This document shows positions 26,080 to 34,595 of a stretch of DNA of 64,000 nucleotides, piece after piece (position 1 is the stretch's first letter; each line of letters starts with the position of its first letter). Under the pieces are notes generated by a model. That model was not told where the DNA came from. It ran no database searches and saw only the letters and a list, made by a program, of their open reading frames with translations. The DNA is taken from NCBI GenBank assembly GCA_040753915.1, contig JBFMDN010000001.1, positions 124,001-188,000 on the forward strand, in the 5' to 3' direction. The DNA comes from JBFMDN01 sp040753915 (lineage in GTDB: Bacteria; Desulfobacterota; Desulfomonilia; Desulfomonilales; Desulfomonilaceae). The translations under genes and the position numbers were made by a program.

Positions 26080-27333
26080 ATGCGTAAAAGAATTCTGCTG
26101 CTCGGGTTGGCACTCCTTTTGGTCGGTGCTACAGCGTTCGCCGCAGAGGAAGTTCGTGTCGGCTCAATCAACGACTTGACCGGTGCCACGTCTGACGTAG
26201 GCAAGGATGCCGCCTTAGGTATCAGGGAGGCCGTCACCTATATCAATGATAGCGGGGGAATCAACGGCAAGAAGATCAAATTGTTTCTGTACGACTACGG
26301 GTACAGAGTTCCGGAGGCGATCACCATCTACAAACGGTTCCGCGACTACGACAAGATCAATATCTTGTTGCAGTGGGGGACCGGAGACACTGAGGCTTTG
26401 TCTCCAACGGTAAACAGGGACAAGATGGTTACGATATCGGATTCCTTGTCCGGCCATCTCTGCGATCCGAAGAAAACGCCGTACAATTTCATCTATAGTA
26501 CGGACTACTCCACAAACGCGCGGGCAGCACTGACTGTCTGGTTCGAGGAAGTGTGGAAGAAGAGCGACAAGTGGAAGAAAGCCCGGGAAGAAGGCAGAAA
26601 ACCGAAACTGGTTTGCTTCTACATGTTTGCTTCACCCTACAGCAGTGCCCCAATCAAAGCGATCAAGGATCAGGCAAAGCTCCTGGGTATCGAAGTTGGA
26701 GACGACCAGGACGTCTCCCTGACAGCTCTCGATGCCAAGAGCCAGGTCCTGGGAGCCAAGGGAGAAAAGCCGACAGTCATATGGCACGGCAACACGACTA
26801 TGTCGGTTGCCACAGCCGTCAAAGACGCGTATGCCCTTAAACTGGAAGCTGACCACATCGTCAACAACTGGGGGTTTGACCTGAACCTGGTGAGGATGAC
26901 CGGAGCCGCCGGGGAAGGTGTCATTGGAGCGGCAGCGAGCGCCTTTCTTGGAGACAAAGTTCCGTACATGGACAAGGTCCTCGAGTATTGCAAGAAAGTG
27001 AACCCCGGTGTGCCTCTGGAAAAGCGCGATATCCGAACGGTCCAGGCATGGTTAAAAGTCTCATTGGCCAAGGCAGGTCTGGAAGGAGCTCTCAAACAGG
27101 GCAAGCTTGACGGACCCACCATCAAAGCAGCCCTTGAATCTCTCAAGGACTGGTATCCCTTCAACACCAAGAACGCCCTGGGAAGAGGTCCGTACACGAT
27201 CACTGCTACGGACCATAGGCCTACTCCGGACGCGCTGCTCTACACGATCAAAGATGGCAAGATCGTGTTGCTCAAGACGATGAACATGAAGGAAGCGTTT
27301 CCGAAGGAGTGGCCGACCTGGCTCGGTTGGTAG
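26080..27333 (+). CDS. Periplasmic substrate-binding protein of the Liv-type transporter
   Basis: The 417-residue protein starts with signal peptide MRKRILLLGLALLLVGATAFA and continues with the type I periplasmic binding fold (VRVGSINDLTGATSDVGKD, then INDSGGINGKKIKLFLYDYG). It belongs to the Peripla_BP_6 group that binds amino acids, amides or aromatic acids; the ligand cannot be told. The GGGAGG ribosome site is strong. A 12-bp hairpin after the gene may stabilise this part of the transcript, so that more binding protein than downstream ATPase is made. Confidence 0.92.
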   Translation: MRKRILLLGLALLLVGATAFAAEEVRVGSINDLTGATSDVGKDAALGIREAVTYINDSGGINGKKIKLFLYDYGYRVPEAITIYKRFRDYDKINILLQWGTGDTEALSPTVNRDKMVTISDSLSGHLCDPKKTPYNFIYSTDYSTNARAALTVWFEEVWKKSDKWKKAREEGRKPKLVCFYMFASPYSSAPIKAIKDQAKLLGIEVGDDQDVSLTALDAKSQVLGAKGEKPTVIWHGNTTMSVATAVKDAYALKLEADHIVNNWGFDLNLVRMTGAAGEGVIGAAASAFLGDKVPYMDKVLEYCKKVNPGVPLEKRDIRTVQAWLKVSLAKAGLEGALKQGKLDGPTIKAALESLKDWYPFNTKNALGRGPYTITATDHRPTPDALLYTIKDGKIVLLKTMNMKEAFPKEWPTWLGW

Positions 27334-27343
27334 GCGTGGTGTC

Positions 27344-27369
27344 AGGGGCGACCAACCTTGGTCGTCCTT
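27344..27369 (+). promoter_or_regulatory. Intercistronic hairpin between binding-protein and LivF-like genes
   Basis: Arms AGGGGCGACCAA (27344-27355) and TTGGTCGTCCTT (27358-27369) form 12 pairs, two of them G-T, around a 2-nt turn. No long T-tract follows, so it is more likely a 3'-end stabiliser or partial terminator than a full one. Confidence 0.5.
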
Positions 27370-27418
27370 GCTCCTGTCAATCTTTCTCGGATGAATCCAG
27401 GCAAAAGGGGAGAAGGTT

Positions 27419-28225
27419 GTGGCCGCGAATAACAGCATCTTAAAGATCAATAACATAGAGGTCAGGTACCATGAGGTAATCCTTGTCCTCAAGGGCGTCT
27501 CCATTGAGGTTTCCGAGGGGGGAATAGTCGCACTGCTCGGCGCCAACGGGGCCGGCAAGAGCACGACGCTCAAGGCAGTCTCCGGCCTGCTCAATCACGA
27601 AGATGGTCAGGTCACAGACGGCAGCATCGAGTTCTTGGGCGAGCAGATCCACCGACTCCCCGCGGAAAGTATTTCCAAGAAGGGAATCTTTCAGATTATC
27701 GAGGGGAGGCGTGTCTTTGAGCACCTCACCGTGGAGGAGAATCTCACGGTCGGTGGACATCTAAGGCCCTCCGGTCTCAAGGAGCGGCTTGACATGGTGT
27801 ACCACTACTTTCCGCGCCTGAAGGAGCGGCGGTCAGTGTTGGCAGGATTCGTCAGTGGAGGGGAGCAGCAGATGTGCGTAATCGGCAGGGCTATGATGGC
27901 TCTTCCGAAGCTCATGCTTCTGGACGAACCTTCTATGGGCCTGGCACCGCTACTGATAAAGGAGATCTTCGAGATAATTCAGCGGCTCAACCGAGAAGAG
28001 AAGATTCCCATTCTCCTGGTGGAACAAAACGTGAAGCTCGCTCTCACCGTAGCACCGTACGCGTATGTCATGGAGAATGGCCGCATTGTGATGGATGACA
28101 CGTCGGAGAAGCTCAAGGAAAACCCTGATATTCGGGACTTCTACCTCGGGCTGACCGATGTGGGAGGCCGCAAAAGCTTTCGGGAAGTCAAGCATTACAA
28201 GCGGCGCAAACGGTGGCTGACCTAA
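27419..28225 (+). CDS. Branched-chain amino acid-type ABC transporter ATPase (LivF-like)
   Basis: The 268-residue second ATPase has Walker A GANGAGKS, signature VSGGEQQMCVIGRAM, Walker B LMLLDEPSMGLAP and H-loop EQNVKLAL. It follows the LivF pattern, but with about 30 residues more, including a KRRKRW-rich C-terminal tail. The start is GTG at 27419 after GGGAGAAGG. It would form a heterodimer with the LivG-like ATPase at the start of the operon. Confidence 0.92.
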   Translation: MAANNSILKINNIEVRYHEVILVLKGVSIEVSEGGIVALLGANGAGKSTTLKAVSGLLNHEDGQVTDGSIEFLGEQIHRLPAESISKKGIFQIIEGRRVFEHLTVEENLTVGGHLRPSGLKERLDMVYHYFPRLKERRSVLAGFVSGGEQQMCVIGRAMMALPKLMLLDEPSMGLAPLLIKEIFEIIQRLNREEKIPILLVEQNVKLALTVAPYAYVMENGRIVMDDTSEKLKENPDIRDFYLGLTDVGGRKSFREVKHYKRRKRWLT

Positions 28226-28252
28226 AATACCCGTTCGGGTAAAGGAGGGAAA

Positions 28253-28894
28253 ATGAAGAAGCCGGTAACGATGATCGCAACACTCCTCGCGATATTTGCA
28301 TTCAACGTTCTCCCCGCGTTGGCCTTGGAGGCTCCAATAGTCACGCTGGAACGAATTGAGGTGGCCAGTATTCAACCCTTCTTCGTAAAACCCAGGATCG
28401 GATACAAGGACGAAAAGGATCCTGGCAAGGAGATGACCTACGGGTACAGCAGCACGCTCAATCTTGCCTACATTTTCAACATAAAGAACCCGAATAAGGC
28501 CCCAGTGATGCTTGATGAGATCCAGTTCACGGCAGAGTTCGAGGGCTTCGAGGTCAATACTGCCCTTGCCTACGAAGATTCCTGGATCCCTGGAGGAAAG
28601 ACGAATCAGCTCAGGGTGATCACCTCAAACGAAGCATTTCCCACCATAGTGAGTCTCAGCGTAGGGGCTGGCAATGTTGCGCGTATGCAAGAGATGAAAG
28701 CCAACGCGGGGGGATTGGTGAAGAAGTGGTTCGAGACCATCTCCGATTTTGCCTTCCCCATCGGAATCACAAATGGCACAGCTCTCTTCAAGGATGAAAA
28801 AGGGAAGGAAATAAGGAGCACCTTTACGGCCACCTGGCAAAAGAAGCAGGAAGCGGCGGCGGAAGAGAAGCCCGCTGAAAAGAAAGAGAAATAG
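28253..28894 (+). CDS. Exported protein with WHy/LEA14-like domain
   Basis: The 213-residue protein has signal peptide MKKPVTMIATLLAIFAFNVLPALA. The body has the LEA_2/WHy pattern: a strand and NPN motif (YIFNIKNPNKAPVMLDEIQF) and a later IPGGKTNQL turn. The last about 20 residues are Glu/Lys/Ala-rich. It is the last gene of the Liv-type operon, 27 nt after the LivF-like gene with an AAAGGAGGG ribosome site. Its role is not known; a periplasmic helper of the transporter is possible from position only. Confidence 0.65.
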   Translation: MKKPVTMIATLLAIFAFNVLPALALEAPIVTLERIEVASIQPFFVKPRIGYKDEKDPGKEMTYGYSSTLNLAYIFNIKNPNKAPVMLDEIQFTAEFEGFEVNTALAYEDSWIPGGKTNQLRVITSNEAFPTIVSLSVGAGNVARMQEMKANAGGLVKKWFETISDFAFPIGITNGTALFKDEKGKEIRSTFTATWQKKQEAAAEEKPAEKKEK

Positions 28895-28987
28895 TACAGG
28901 GATGGCTCTAAGAAACATTCCTGCTTCCAAAGGAGCTTACCAGCGACCCGTGGTTGGCAGATGATTTTGAGCCAGCCATCCATTTCA

Positions 28988-29009
28988 GGGGCAGCATCGA
29001 GGCTGCCCC
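28988..29009. other. 8-bp perfect hairpin in the ligA upstream gap
   Basis: GGGGCAGC (28988-28995) and GCTGCCCC (29002-29009) flank ATCGAG. There is no T-tract on either side. It may mark the 3' end of the transporter transcript. The rest of 28895-29211 shows nothing further. Confidence 0.45.
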
Positions 29010-29211
29010 TGCTCCCTAGACACAGTGAGCCGGTTCCGGATTTCTTCCGCACCCACGGACCCCTCCACGACCCGTCCCCCACTATCCCTTGCCAATCGTA
29101 TGCTCCTGTAGCATGATGAATCATAAACTCACCGTTGGAGACCGTGATTGCACGGCAATGGAGACTTCTCTCTTGCCGTAAGCGTAGACCATATCGCGTT
29201 CGAGGCTGAGC

Positions 29212-31251
29212 ATGGCAGCACCTGATGCAGTTCCTTTCGATGTCGTCAACGAGATCGGGCGATTGCGCGAACAGATCCGTCACCATGACCATCTCTATTA
29301 TGTTCTCGACAGTCCTGAGATCTCCGACGCCGAATATGACGCCCTATTCAGGCGACTGGCGGAGCTCGAGCAGGCGTATCCGCAACTGGTAACCCCTGAC
29401 TCCCCAACGCAACGAGTTGGCGGAGAGCCCCTGGAAAAGTTCGGGCAGGTGGAGCACGCCGTGCCCATGCTCTCGCTCTCCAACGTGTTCGAGGCATCGG
29501 AAGTTCGTGAATTTGACCTGCGAGTGAAGCGGACGCTCGGCGTTTGGTCGGGTGTTTCGTACGTGGTCGAGCCTAAGCTGGATGGCGTAGCAATCGAGCT
29601 CACATACGACGGCGGGTTCCTCGCGTCGGCATCCACGCGAGGCGATGGATTCGTGGGGGAGGACGTCACTGCCAACGTACGGACGATACGAGCCATTCCC
29701 TTGAGACTTCTTCCGCGGGGTGCTCTCGGTTCAGCGTCTCTGATCGATGTCAGAGGCGAGATCTTCATGGAAAGAGCCGAGTTCGACCGCCTCAACCGCG
29801 TCCGGGACGAGCAGGGGGAAAGCGCGTTTGCCAATCCCCGCAATGCCGCCGCAGGCTCGATCAGACAGCTCGATCCTCAGATCACTGCCAGCAGACCCCT
29901 GAGATTCGCCGCTCATGGAGTGGGCCGGATTGTTGGTGCCTCAGTGGATAGCCAACAAGAACTCCTCTTCGGACTCCAAGAGCTGGGCCTACCAGCTAAT
30001 CTCGCCCATACGACTGTGTGCCACGATGTGGACGCGGTCCTCAAGCATTATGAACACCTGGCAAAGATTCGGCACACGTTGCCGTACGAAATTGATGGAG
30101 CTGTGGTCAAAGTCAATTCCCTTGCCCAGCAAGAGGCTTTGGGTCTTAAGATGCGGTCTCCCCGCTGGGCGGTAGCCTTCAAATTCGAGCCAGTTCAGGC
30201 AACCACACGTATTCTTCGAATCGAAGTCGGTGTGGGACGCACCGGCACACTGACCCCGGTAGCAATCATGGAGCCCGTGACAGTGGGGGGCGTGACCGTC
30301 AGCAGGGCCACTCTCCATAACCAGGACGAAATTGACCGCAAAGATGTGAGGGAAGGTGACACGGTTGTCATTCAACGTGCTGGGGATGTGATTCCAGAAG
30401 TGGTAAGAGTTCTGCTGGACGACCGGCCGCGAGAAAGCAAGCCGTACAGGATCCCCGACAGGTGCCCCGTCTGCGATTCGGAAGCAATTCGACTGCAGGG
30501 TCAGGCCGCTAAACGATGTGTTAACGTCTCGTGCCCTGCCCGACTCAAGGAAACCATCCGGCATTTCGCGTCGCGTGGAGCGATGGACATTGAGGGATTG
30601 GGCACGAAACTTATCGATCAATTGGTCGACCGCGGACTTGTTTCCAACCCGGCCGATCTCTACTTCCTCAGCTTGCAAGACCTTATCTCCCTGGATCGCA
30701 TGGCAGAGAAATCAGCTTCGAACATTCTCGATGCATTGGCCCGCTCCAAGAGAGTGCCTGCCGATCGATTCCTCTTTGCCTTGGGAATTCCTCTGGTGGG
30801 CGAGCATGTCGCACGATTGCTCATGATGGAGTTCGGGGATGTGGAGACTCTTGCATCCCGAACTGCGGATGAGATTCAACGGGTCCATGGCATAGGCCCG
30901 GAAGTTGCTCAGAGTGTTACCGCTTTCTTCGCGGAGCCCCACAACCGTGAAATCCTCAGGCGGCTTTTGGATGCGAATGTCACGCCCGTGCCTCTGCAAC
31001 TGCCGCGGCAAGAAATCGGAACCCCGTTTACGGGAAAGACGGTTGTCTTCACCGGTACCATTTCTATGCCTCGAAATGAAGCCAAGAAGATCGTAGAACA
31101 GGGGGGTGGCTCCGTAAGTGGCTCCGTAAGCCGAAAAACTGACTACGTGGTGGCCGGGGACCAGCCCGGCTCGAAACTGGATAAGGCGAGGCAACTGGGG
31201 GTCCGTGTGTTGACCGAAGAGGAGTTCCGAGCCCTGGCGGGGATTGCATGA
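29212..31251 (+). CDS. ligA: NAD-dependent DNA ligase
   Basis: LigA seals nicks in DNA during replication and repair using NAD. All domains are present in 679 residues: domain Ia (HHDHLYYVLDSPEISDAEYD), the adenylation domain with catalytic Lys in VEPKLDGVAIEL, the OB fold (VGVGRTGTLTPVA), the four-Cys zinc finger (CPVCDSEA...CVNVSCPARL), the helix-hairpin-helix region (GIPLVGEHVARLL, HGIGPEVAQS) and a C-terminal BRCT domain ending in LGVRVLTEEEFRAL. The length is normal. Confidence 0.97.
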   Translation: MAAPDAVPFDVVNEIGRLREQIRHHDHLYYVLDSPEISDAEYDALFRRLAELEQAYPQLVTPDSPTQRVGGEPLEKFGQVEHAVPMLSLSNVFEASEVREFDLRVKRTLGVWSGVSYVVEPKLDGVAIELTYDGGFLASASTRGDGFVGEDVTANVRTIRAIPLRLLPRGALGSASLIDVRGEIFMERAEFDRLNRVRDEQGESAFANPRNAAAGSIRQLDPQITASRPLRFAAHGVGRIVGASVDSQQELLFGLQELGLPANLAHTTVCHDVDAVLKHYEHLAKIRHTLPYEIDGAVVKVNSLAQQEALGLKMRSPRWAVAFKFEPVQATTRILRIEVGVGRTGTLTPVAIMEPVTVGGVTVSRATLHNQDEIDRKDVREGDTVVIQRAGDVIPEVVRVLLDDRPRESKPYRIPDRCPVCDSEAIRLQGQAAKRCVNVSCPARLKETIRHFASRGAMDIEGLGTKLIDQLVDRGLVSNPADLYFLSLQDLISLDRMAEKSASNILDALARSKRVPADRFLFALGIPLVGEHVARLLMMEFGDVETLASRTADEIQRVHGIGPEVAQSVTAFFAEPHNREILRRLLDANVTPVPLQLPRQEIGTPFTGKTVVFTGTISMPRNEAKKIVEQGGGSVSGSVSRKTDYVVAGDQPGSKLDKARQLGVRVLTEEEFRALAGIA

Positions 31252-31303
31252 TAGGGAGTCCTGCACGGGGGGCATTGTAAACGAGCTTGAGGGAGAGTGC
31301 AGA

Positions 31304-31603
31304 ATGGGCAACGCAATTCGTCGCAGAGTAGTTGTGTCAGGGCTGGTTCAAGGTGTGGCATTCCGCTACTCGGCCAGAGACGCAGCGCGGAGAATTGGAG
31401 TGAGTGGCTGGGTCAAGAATCTCCCTGACGGACGGGTGGAGGCTCTGGTCGAGGGGGACCCCGTCCGGGTGGCTCGCATGGTCGAGTGGCTAAAAAAAGG
31501 ACCGCCTTCTGGCCGGGTCGACGATGTCCAAATTCGCGAGGAGCAGCCGACAGGGGAGTTTGACGGCTTCGAGATCGCATTCTCACGGGGGAGCTTCTGG
31601 TGA
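31304..31603 (+). CDS. Acylphosphatase
   Basis: This small enzyme of 99 residues hydrolyses acyl phosphates. The active-site pattern is VVVSGLVQGVAFRYSARDAA, with the catalytic Arg in FRY, and the catalytic Asn follows in VSGWVKNLPDGRVEALVEG. The ATG at 31304 with upstream GGGAGAG is chosen over 31244. The stop overlaps the GTG start of the ChaN-like gene. Confidence 0.92.
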   Translation: MGNAIRRRVVVSGLVQGVAFRYSARDAARRIGVSGWVKNLPDGRVEALVEGDPVRVARMVEWLKKGPPSGRVDDVQIREEQPTGEFDGFEIAFSRGSFW

Positions 31604-32589
31604 CGACATTTCTTGACCTTGGTGCAAGTTTTTTGCGAATCCTTGCCATTCTTTTCTGTTTGACGATTTCTGCGGAGGGTCAGTCCAGGGAAAGGTGCGG
31701 TCCGTTGATTGTTGACGTGCTTTTCGGGGAACCAATTTCCATGGAAATGATGATCGACGACCTCTTCACTGCAAGAATCGTATACCTGGGAGAGGTCCAC
31801 ACCATAGCCCGGCATCACTCCGTGCAGGCTGAAATCCTGGAGAAACTGGCTCAGCGAGGTATGAAGCTCGCGCTCGGCATGGAAATGTTCGGCGAGCACC
31901 AGCAGGCGATTTTGGATCAGTGGCAAAGCGGGACTGAGAGTGTCGCTGACCTCATCAAGAATTTGGGGAGCGGGCATTGGACAAACCTACTCGATTACGA
32001 AGCGCTGCTTCTGGCAGCCCGAGAGAGAGAGGTACCCATCCTCTGCCTCAATGCGGACGATCATCTTGTTCGCTCGGTGGCCCGCAACGGGCTAGATGCG
32101 CTCTCCGCTGCAGAGAAGGAACGGCTTCCCTCAGGGATACTGCCTATCGACCCGCAGTACGAGCGACTGCTCAGGCTAAGACTCCACGTTCACAAGGCTT
32201 TCCAGGGCAAGAGCCTCGACAACATCGTGATCGCTCAGGCGGTCCGAGACCAAACCATGGCGCGAGCACTCCTTCGGTTTCTCACTTCAGACCGGGGACG
32301 GGATCGCTCGGTTTTGGTCGTGGCTGGAACCGGGCATATCAATTACGGATTCGGTATTCCAGCTCGGGTGGAAAAAGAGCTGGATGTACCGTACAGGATT
32401 GTTCTGCCGAGCGAGAGCGGAGAGTTGGTCCTTTCAGAAGCAGAGAAACGCCAAGCCATTCCGGTCGAGGTCACCCATCAGGATCTCAAATTTATCCGCC
32501 AGCCCATAGCAGACTACCTTCACATCGTTCCGCGCAAAAGCGACGAGAACGAGGCCGAACCTTTTCCGTACAGAGCTGGCCTTCCTTAG
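31600..32589 (+). CDS. ChaN family / haem-binding uptake (Tiki-like) protein
   Basis: The 329-residue protein starts at GTG 31600 with a hydrophobic N-terminus (FLRILAILFCLTISAEG) that should export it. The ChaN domain shows IVYLGEVHTIARHHSVQ, LALGMEMFGEHQQAILDQW and the late GTGHINYGFGIP. ChaN of Campylobacter is an iron-regulated haem-binding lipoprotein, but most members are uncharacterised and related to the Tiki/TraB metalloprotease-like superfamily. No lipobox Cys is seen at the end of the signal. It overlaps the acylphosphatase stop by 4 nt. Confidence 0.85.
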   Translation: MTTFLDLGASFLRILAILFCLTISAEGQSRERCGPLIVDVLFGEPISMEMMIDDLFTARIVYLGEVHTIARHHSVQAEILEKLAQRGMKLALGMEMFGEHQQAILDQWQSGTESVADLIKNLGSGHWTNLLDYEALLLAAREREVPILCLNADDHLVRSVARNGLDALSAAEKERLPSGILPIDPQYERLLRLRLHVHKAFQGKSLDNIVIAQAVRDQTMARALLRFLTSDRGRDRSVLVVAGTGHINYGFGIPARVEKELDVPYRIVLPSESGELVLSEAEKRQAIPVEVTHQDLKFIRQPIADYLHIVPRKSDENEAEPFPYRAGLP

Positions 32590-32599
32590 ATTTGTTCTT

Positions 32600-33358
32600 T
32601 TATGCGGCCATTCTTCCGAAGAGCACTGTCCCCACAACCGTAGCGCACGCCCAGAAGAGCACCAGGGCCCCCATGCTCAAGGTGGGAGAGAATGCGTGGG
32701 AGGCACCGAGGGCGTACCGCATTCCGTCGACCCCATAGGTGAGCGGGTTCAGGTACGTGAGAAGTGTCAACCACTGTGGCTGCCCCTCCAAGGGGAAGAG
32801 GGCTCCGGAGAGAAAGAATACAGGCATGATGAGAAAGTTCATGATCAACTGAAAGCCGTGCGGATCCTTCATCTGGGAGGCAAACGCAATGCCGAGACTC
32901 GTAAACGAAGCGGAAATGAGAAACATGAAAATCAGGGCCATCAAAACCCCGGCGGGATCCGGTCGCGCAAGTCTCAGAGCCAGGAGTGCTACCAGAAAAA
33001 CGCCCGCCTTGACCATTGATGTCGTTACGGTCCCAAGCGTCTTTCCGGCCATGATACCGGTCCTGCTCACCGGTGCTACCAAGATCTCCTTCAAAAATCC
33101 GAACTGCTTGTCCCACAAGACGTTCAGCCCCCCGAACATAGACGAGAACAACAAGGACATAGCCACGATCCCTGGGCCGATGAACTCAACGTAAGAGACG
33201 TCGCTCTGATATCGAAAGACCCCTGAGAAGCCACTGCCAAGGACGACAAGGAACAGGGCGGGCATTGCCATGGAACCTATGAGCCTGCTCTTGTTGCGCA
33301 TAAAGCGTTTCACTTCTCGGAGCCAGAGTGTGTACACCGTGCCGAAGAACAGATTCAC
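32600..33358 (-). CDS. ABC-2 type transporter permease (DrrB-like)
   Basis: The 252-residue permease has six predicted helices and the ABC-2 signature near the middle (FLILSASFTSLGIAFAS-like region, PVFFLSGALFPLEGQP). It overlaps the ATPase gene by 4 nt (ATGA). Such two-gene systems export drugs, lipids or polysaccharide intermediates; the cargo cannot be told here. It ends close to the convergent ChaN-like gene with no visible terminator between them. Confidence 0.9.
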   Translation of the reverse strand: MNLFFGTVYTLWLREVKRFMRNKSRLIGSMAMPALFLVVLGSGFSGVFRYQSDVSYVEFIGPGIVAMSLLFSSMFGGLNVLWDKQFGFLKEILVAPVSRTGIMAGKTLGTVTTSMVKAGVFLVALLALRLARPDPAGVLMALIFMFLISASFTSLGIAFASQMKDPHGFQLIMNFLIMPVFFLSGALFPLEGQPQWLTLLTYLNPLTYGVDGMRYALGASHAFSPTLSMGALVLFWACATVVGTVLFGRMAA

Positions 33359-34374
33359 TTGCGCATTCCCCAGCGGTAGATCCGCATCCGCTCCTTTGGC
33401 TCCTTTATCCCCTCGTCACGGATCTCTCGACCGGTCATCTTGATGAAAACATCCTCAAGGTTTGGTTTGCGTACGGAAACGCCAGATATCCTGATGCCCA
33501 TATCGTGGGCCAAATCGAAGGTCCTCGGGATAAATGACTCGCCGTCATCGACCGTGAGCATGAGGCTCCCGTTCTGAAGGAGGAGGCTTCGCACGCTCGC
33601 GTGGCTCCGAAGGCTTTGAACAAACTCCTCCGTCGGACGAGGCACTGCCAATTCCAGGACATCTCCTCCAAGAGTAGACTTGAGCTCATCCGGACTTCCC
33701 AACCCAACGATAACCCCACTGTCAATGATTGCAATGCGGGAGCACAATTGATCCGCTTCCTCCATATAATGGGTCGTAAGAATGATTGTCATGCCGAACG
33801 AGTCCTTAAGGGACCTGATGTAATTCCAGATGCGTCTCCTCGTCTGTGGGTCAAGCCCCAGAGTAGGCTCGTCCAGGAAAAGGACTTGAGGCTGGTGCAT
33901 CAGCCCCCGGGCGATCTCGAGTCTTCTGCGCATTCCCCCAGAATAGGTATTCACCAAGTCATGTCGTCGTTCCTCCAGATCCACTAGCGCAAGCACTTCA
34001 TTCACGCGGTTGCGACGAGTCCGGGTGTCGAGCCCGTACAACCTTCCATGAAAATCCAGATTCTCCTCTCCCGTGAGCTCGGTGTCGAGACTCGGATCTT
34101 GAAACACGACACCGATTGATCGGCGAACCGCCTCTTGTTGTGTTGCCACGTTCCATCCACAGACCAGGGCTTCTCCCCGAGAGGGAGGAAGGATCGTGGA
34201 GAGTATAGATATTAGCGTTGTTTTGCCAGCTCCGTTCGGTCCCAGGAGCCCGAAGAGCTCGCCCTTGCCTATGACGAGACTGACGTCGGCCAAGGCCTTG
34301 ATCCTTCCGAAATCCTTGGACAGCCTTCTCACGGCAATGGTGGCGGTGTCTTGAGTGGTCAAGGAAATGGACAT
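33355..34374 (-). CDS. ABC transporter ATPase (DrrA-like)
   Basis: The 339-residue ATPase has Walker A GPNGAGKT, signature YSGGMRRRLEIARGL, Walker B VLFLDEPTLGLDP and H-loop TTHYMEEADQL. The C-terminal extension of about 80 residues is of the daunorubicin-resistance DUF4162 type. It works with the downstream permease. The gap 34375-34595 between it and the S1-repeat gene shows no gene or clear control element. Confidence 0.92.
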   Translation of the reverse strand: MSISLTTQDTATIAVRRLSKDFGRIKALADVSLVIGKGELFGLLGPNGAGKTTLISILSTILPPSRGEALVCGWNVATQQEAVRRSIGVVFQDPSLDTELTGEENLDFHGRLYGLDTRTRRNRVNEVLALVDLEERRHDLVNTYSGGMRRRLEIARGLMHQPQVLFLDEPTLGLDPQTRRRIWNYIRSLKDSFGMTIILTTHYMEEADQLCSRIAIIDSGVIVGLGSPDELKSTLGGDVLELAVPRPTEEFVQSLRSHASVRSLLLQNGSLMLTVDDGESFIPRTFDLAHDMGIRISGVSVRKPNLEDVFIKMTGREIRDEGIKEPKERMRIYRWGMRK

Positions 34375-34595
34375 TTGTCGGCACGCTCATGTTCGACGCT
34401 ATCACGCCGGCACAGAGAGCAGATCGGAGCCCCCTCCCGCGATCATCCATCAAAGGGAAACCGGTCGACCAAGCTGTCGGATTACTCACACGGGGGCTCT
34501 CCGCGATCGCGTCACGTCTTTGCCAATGGTGGATAGCTCCACTTCCTCACGCATAGCGCTCCAAAGACATCTGCCGCACGAGTGAACCGGACAGC

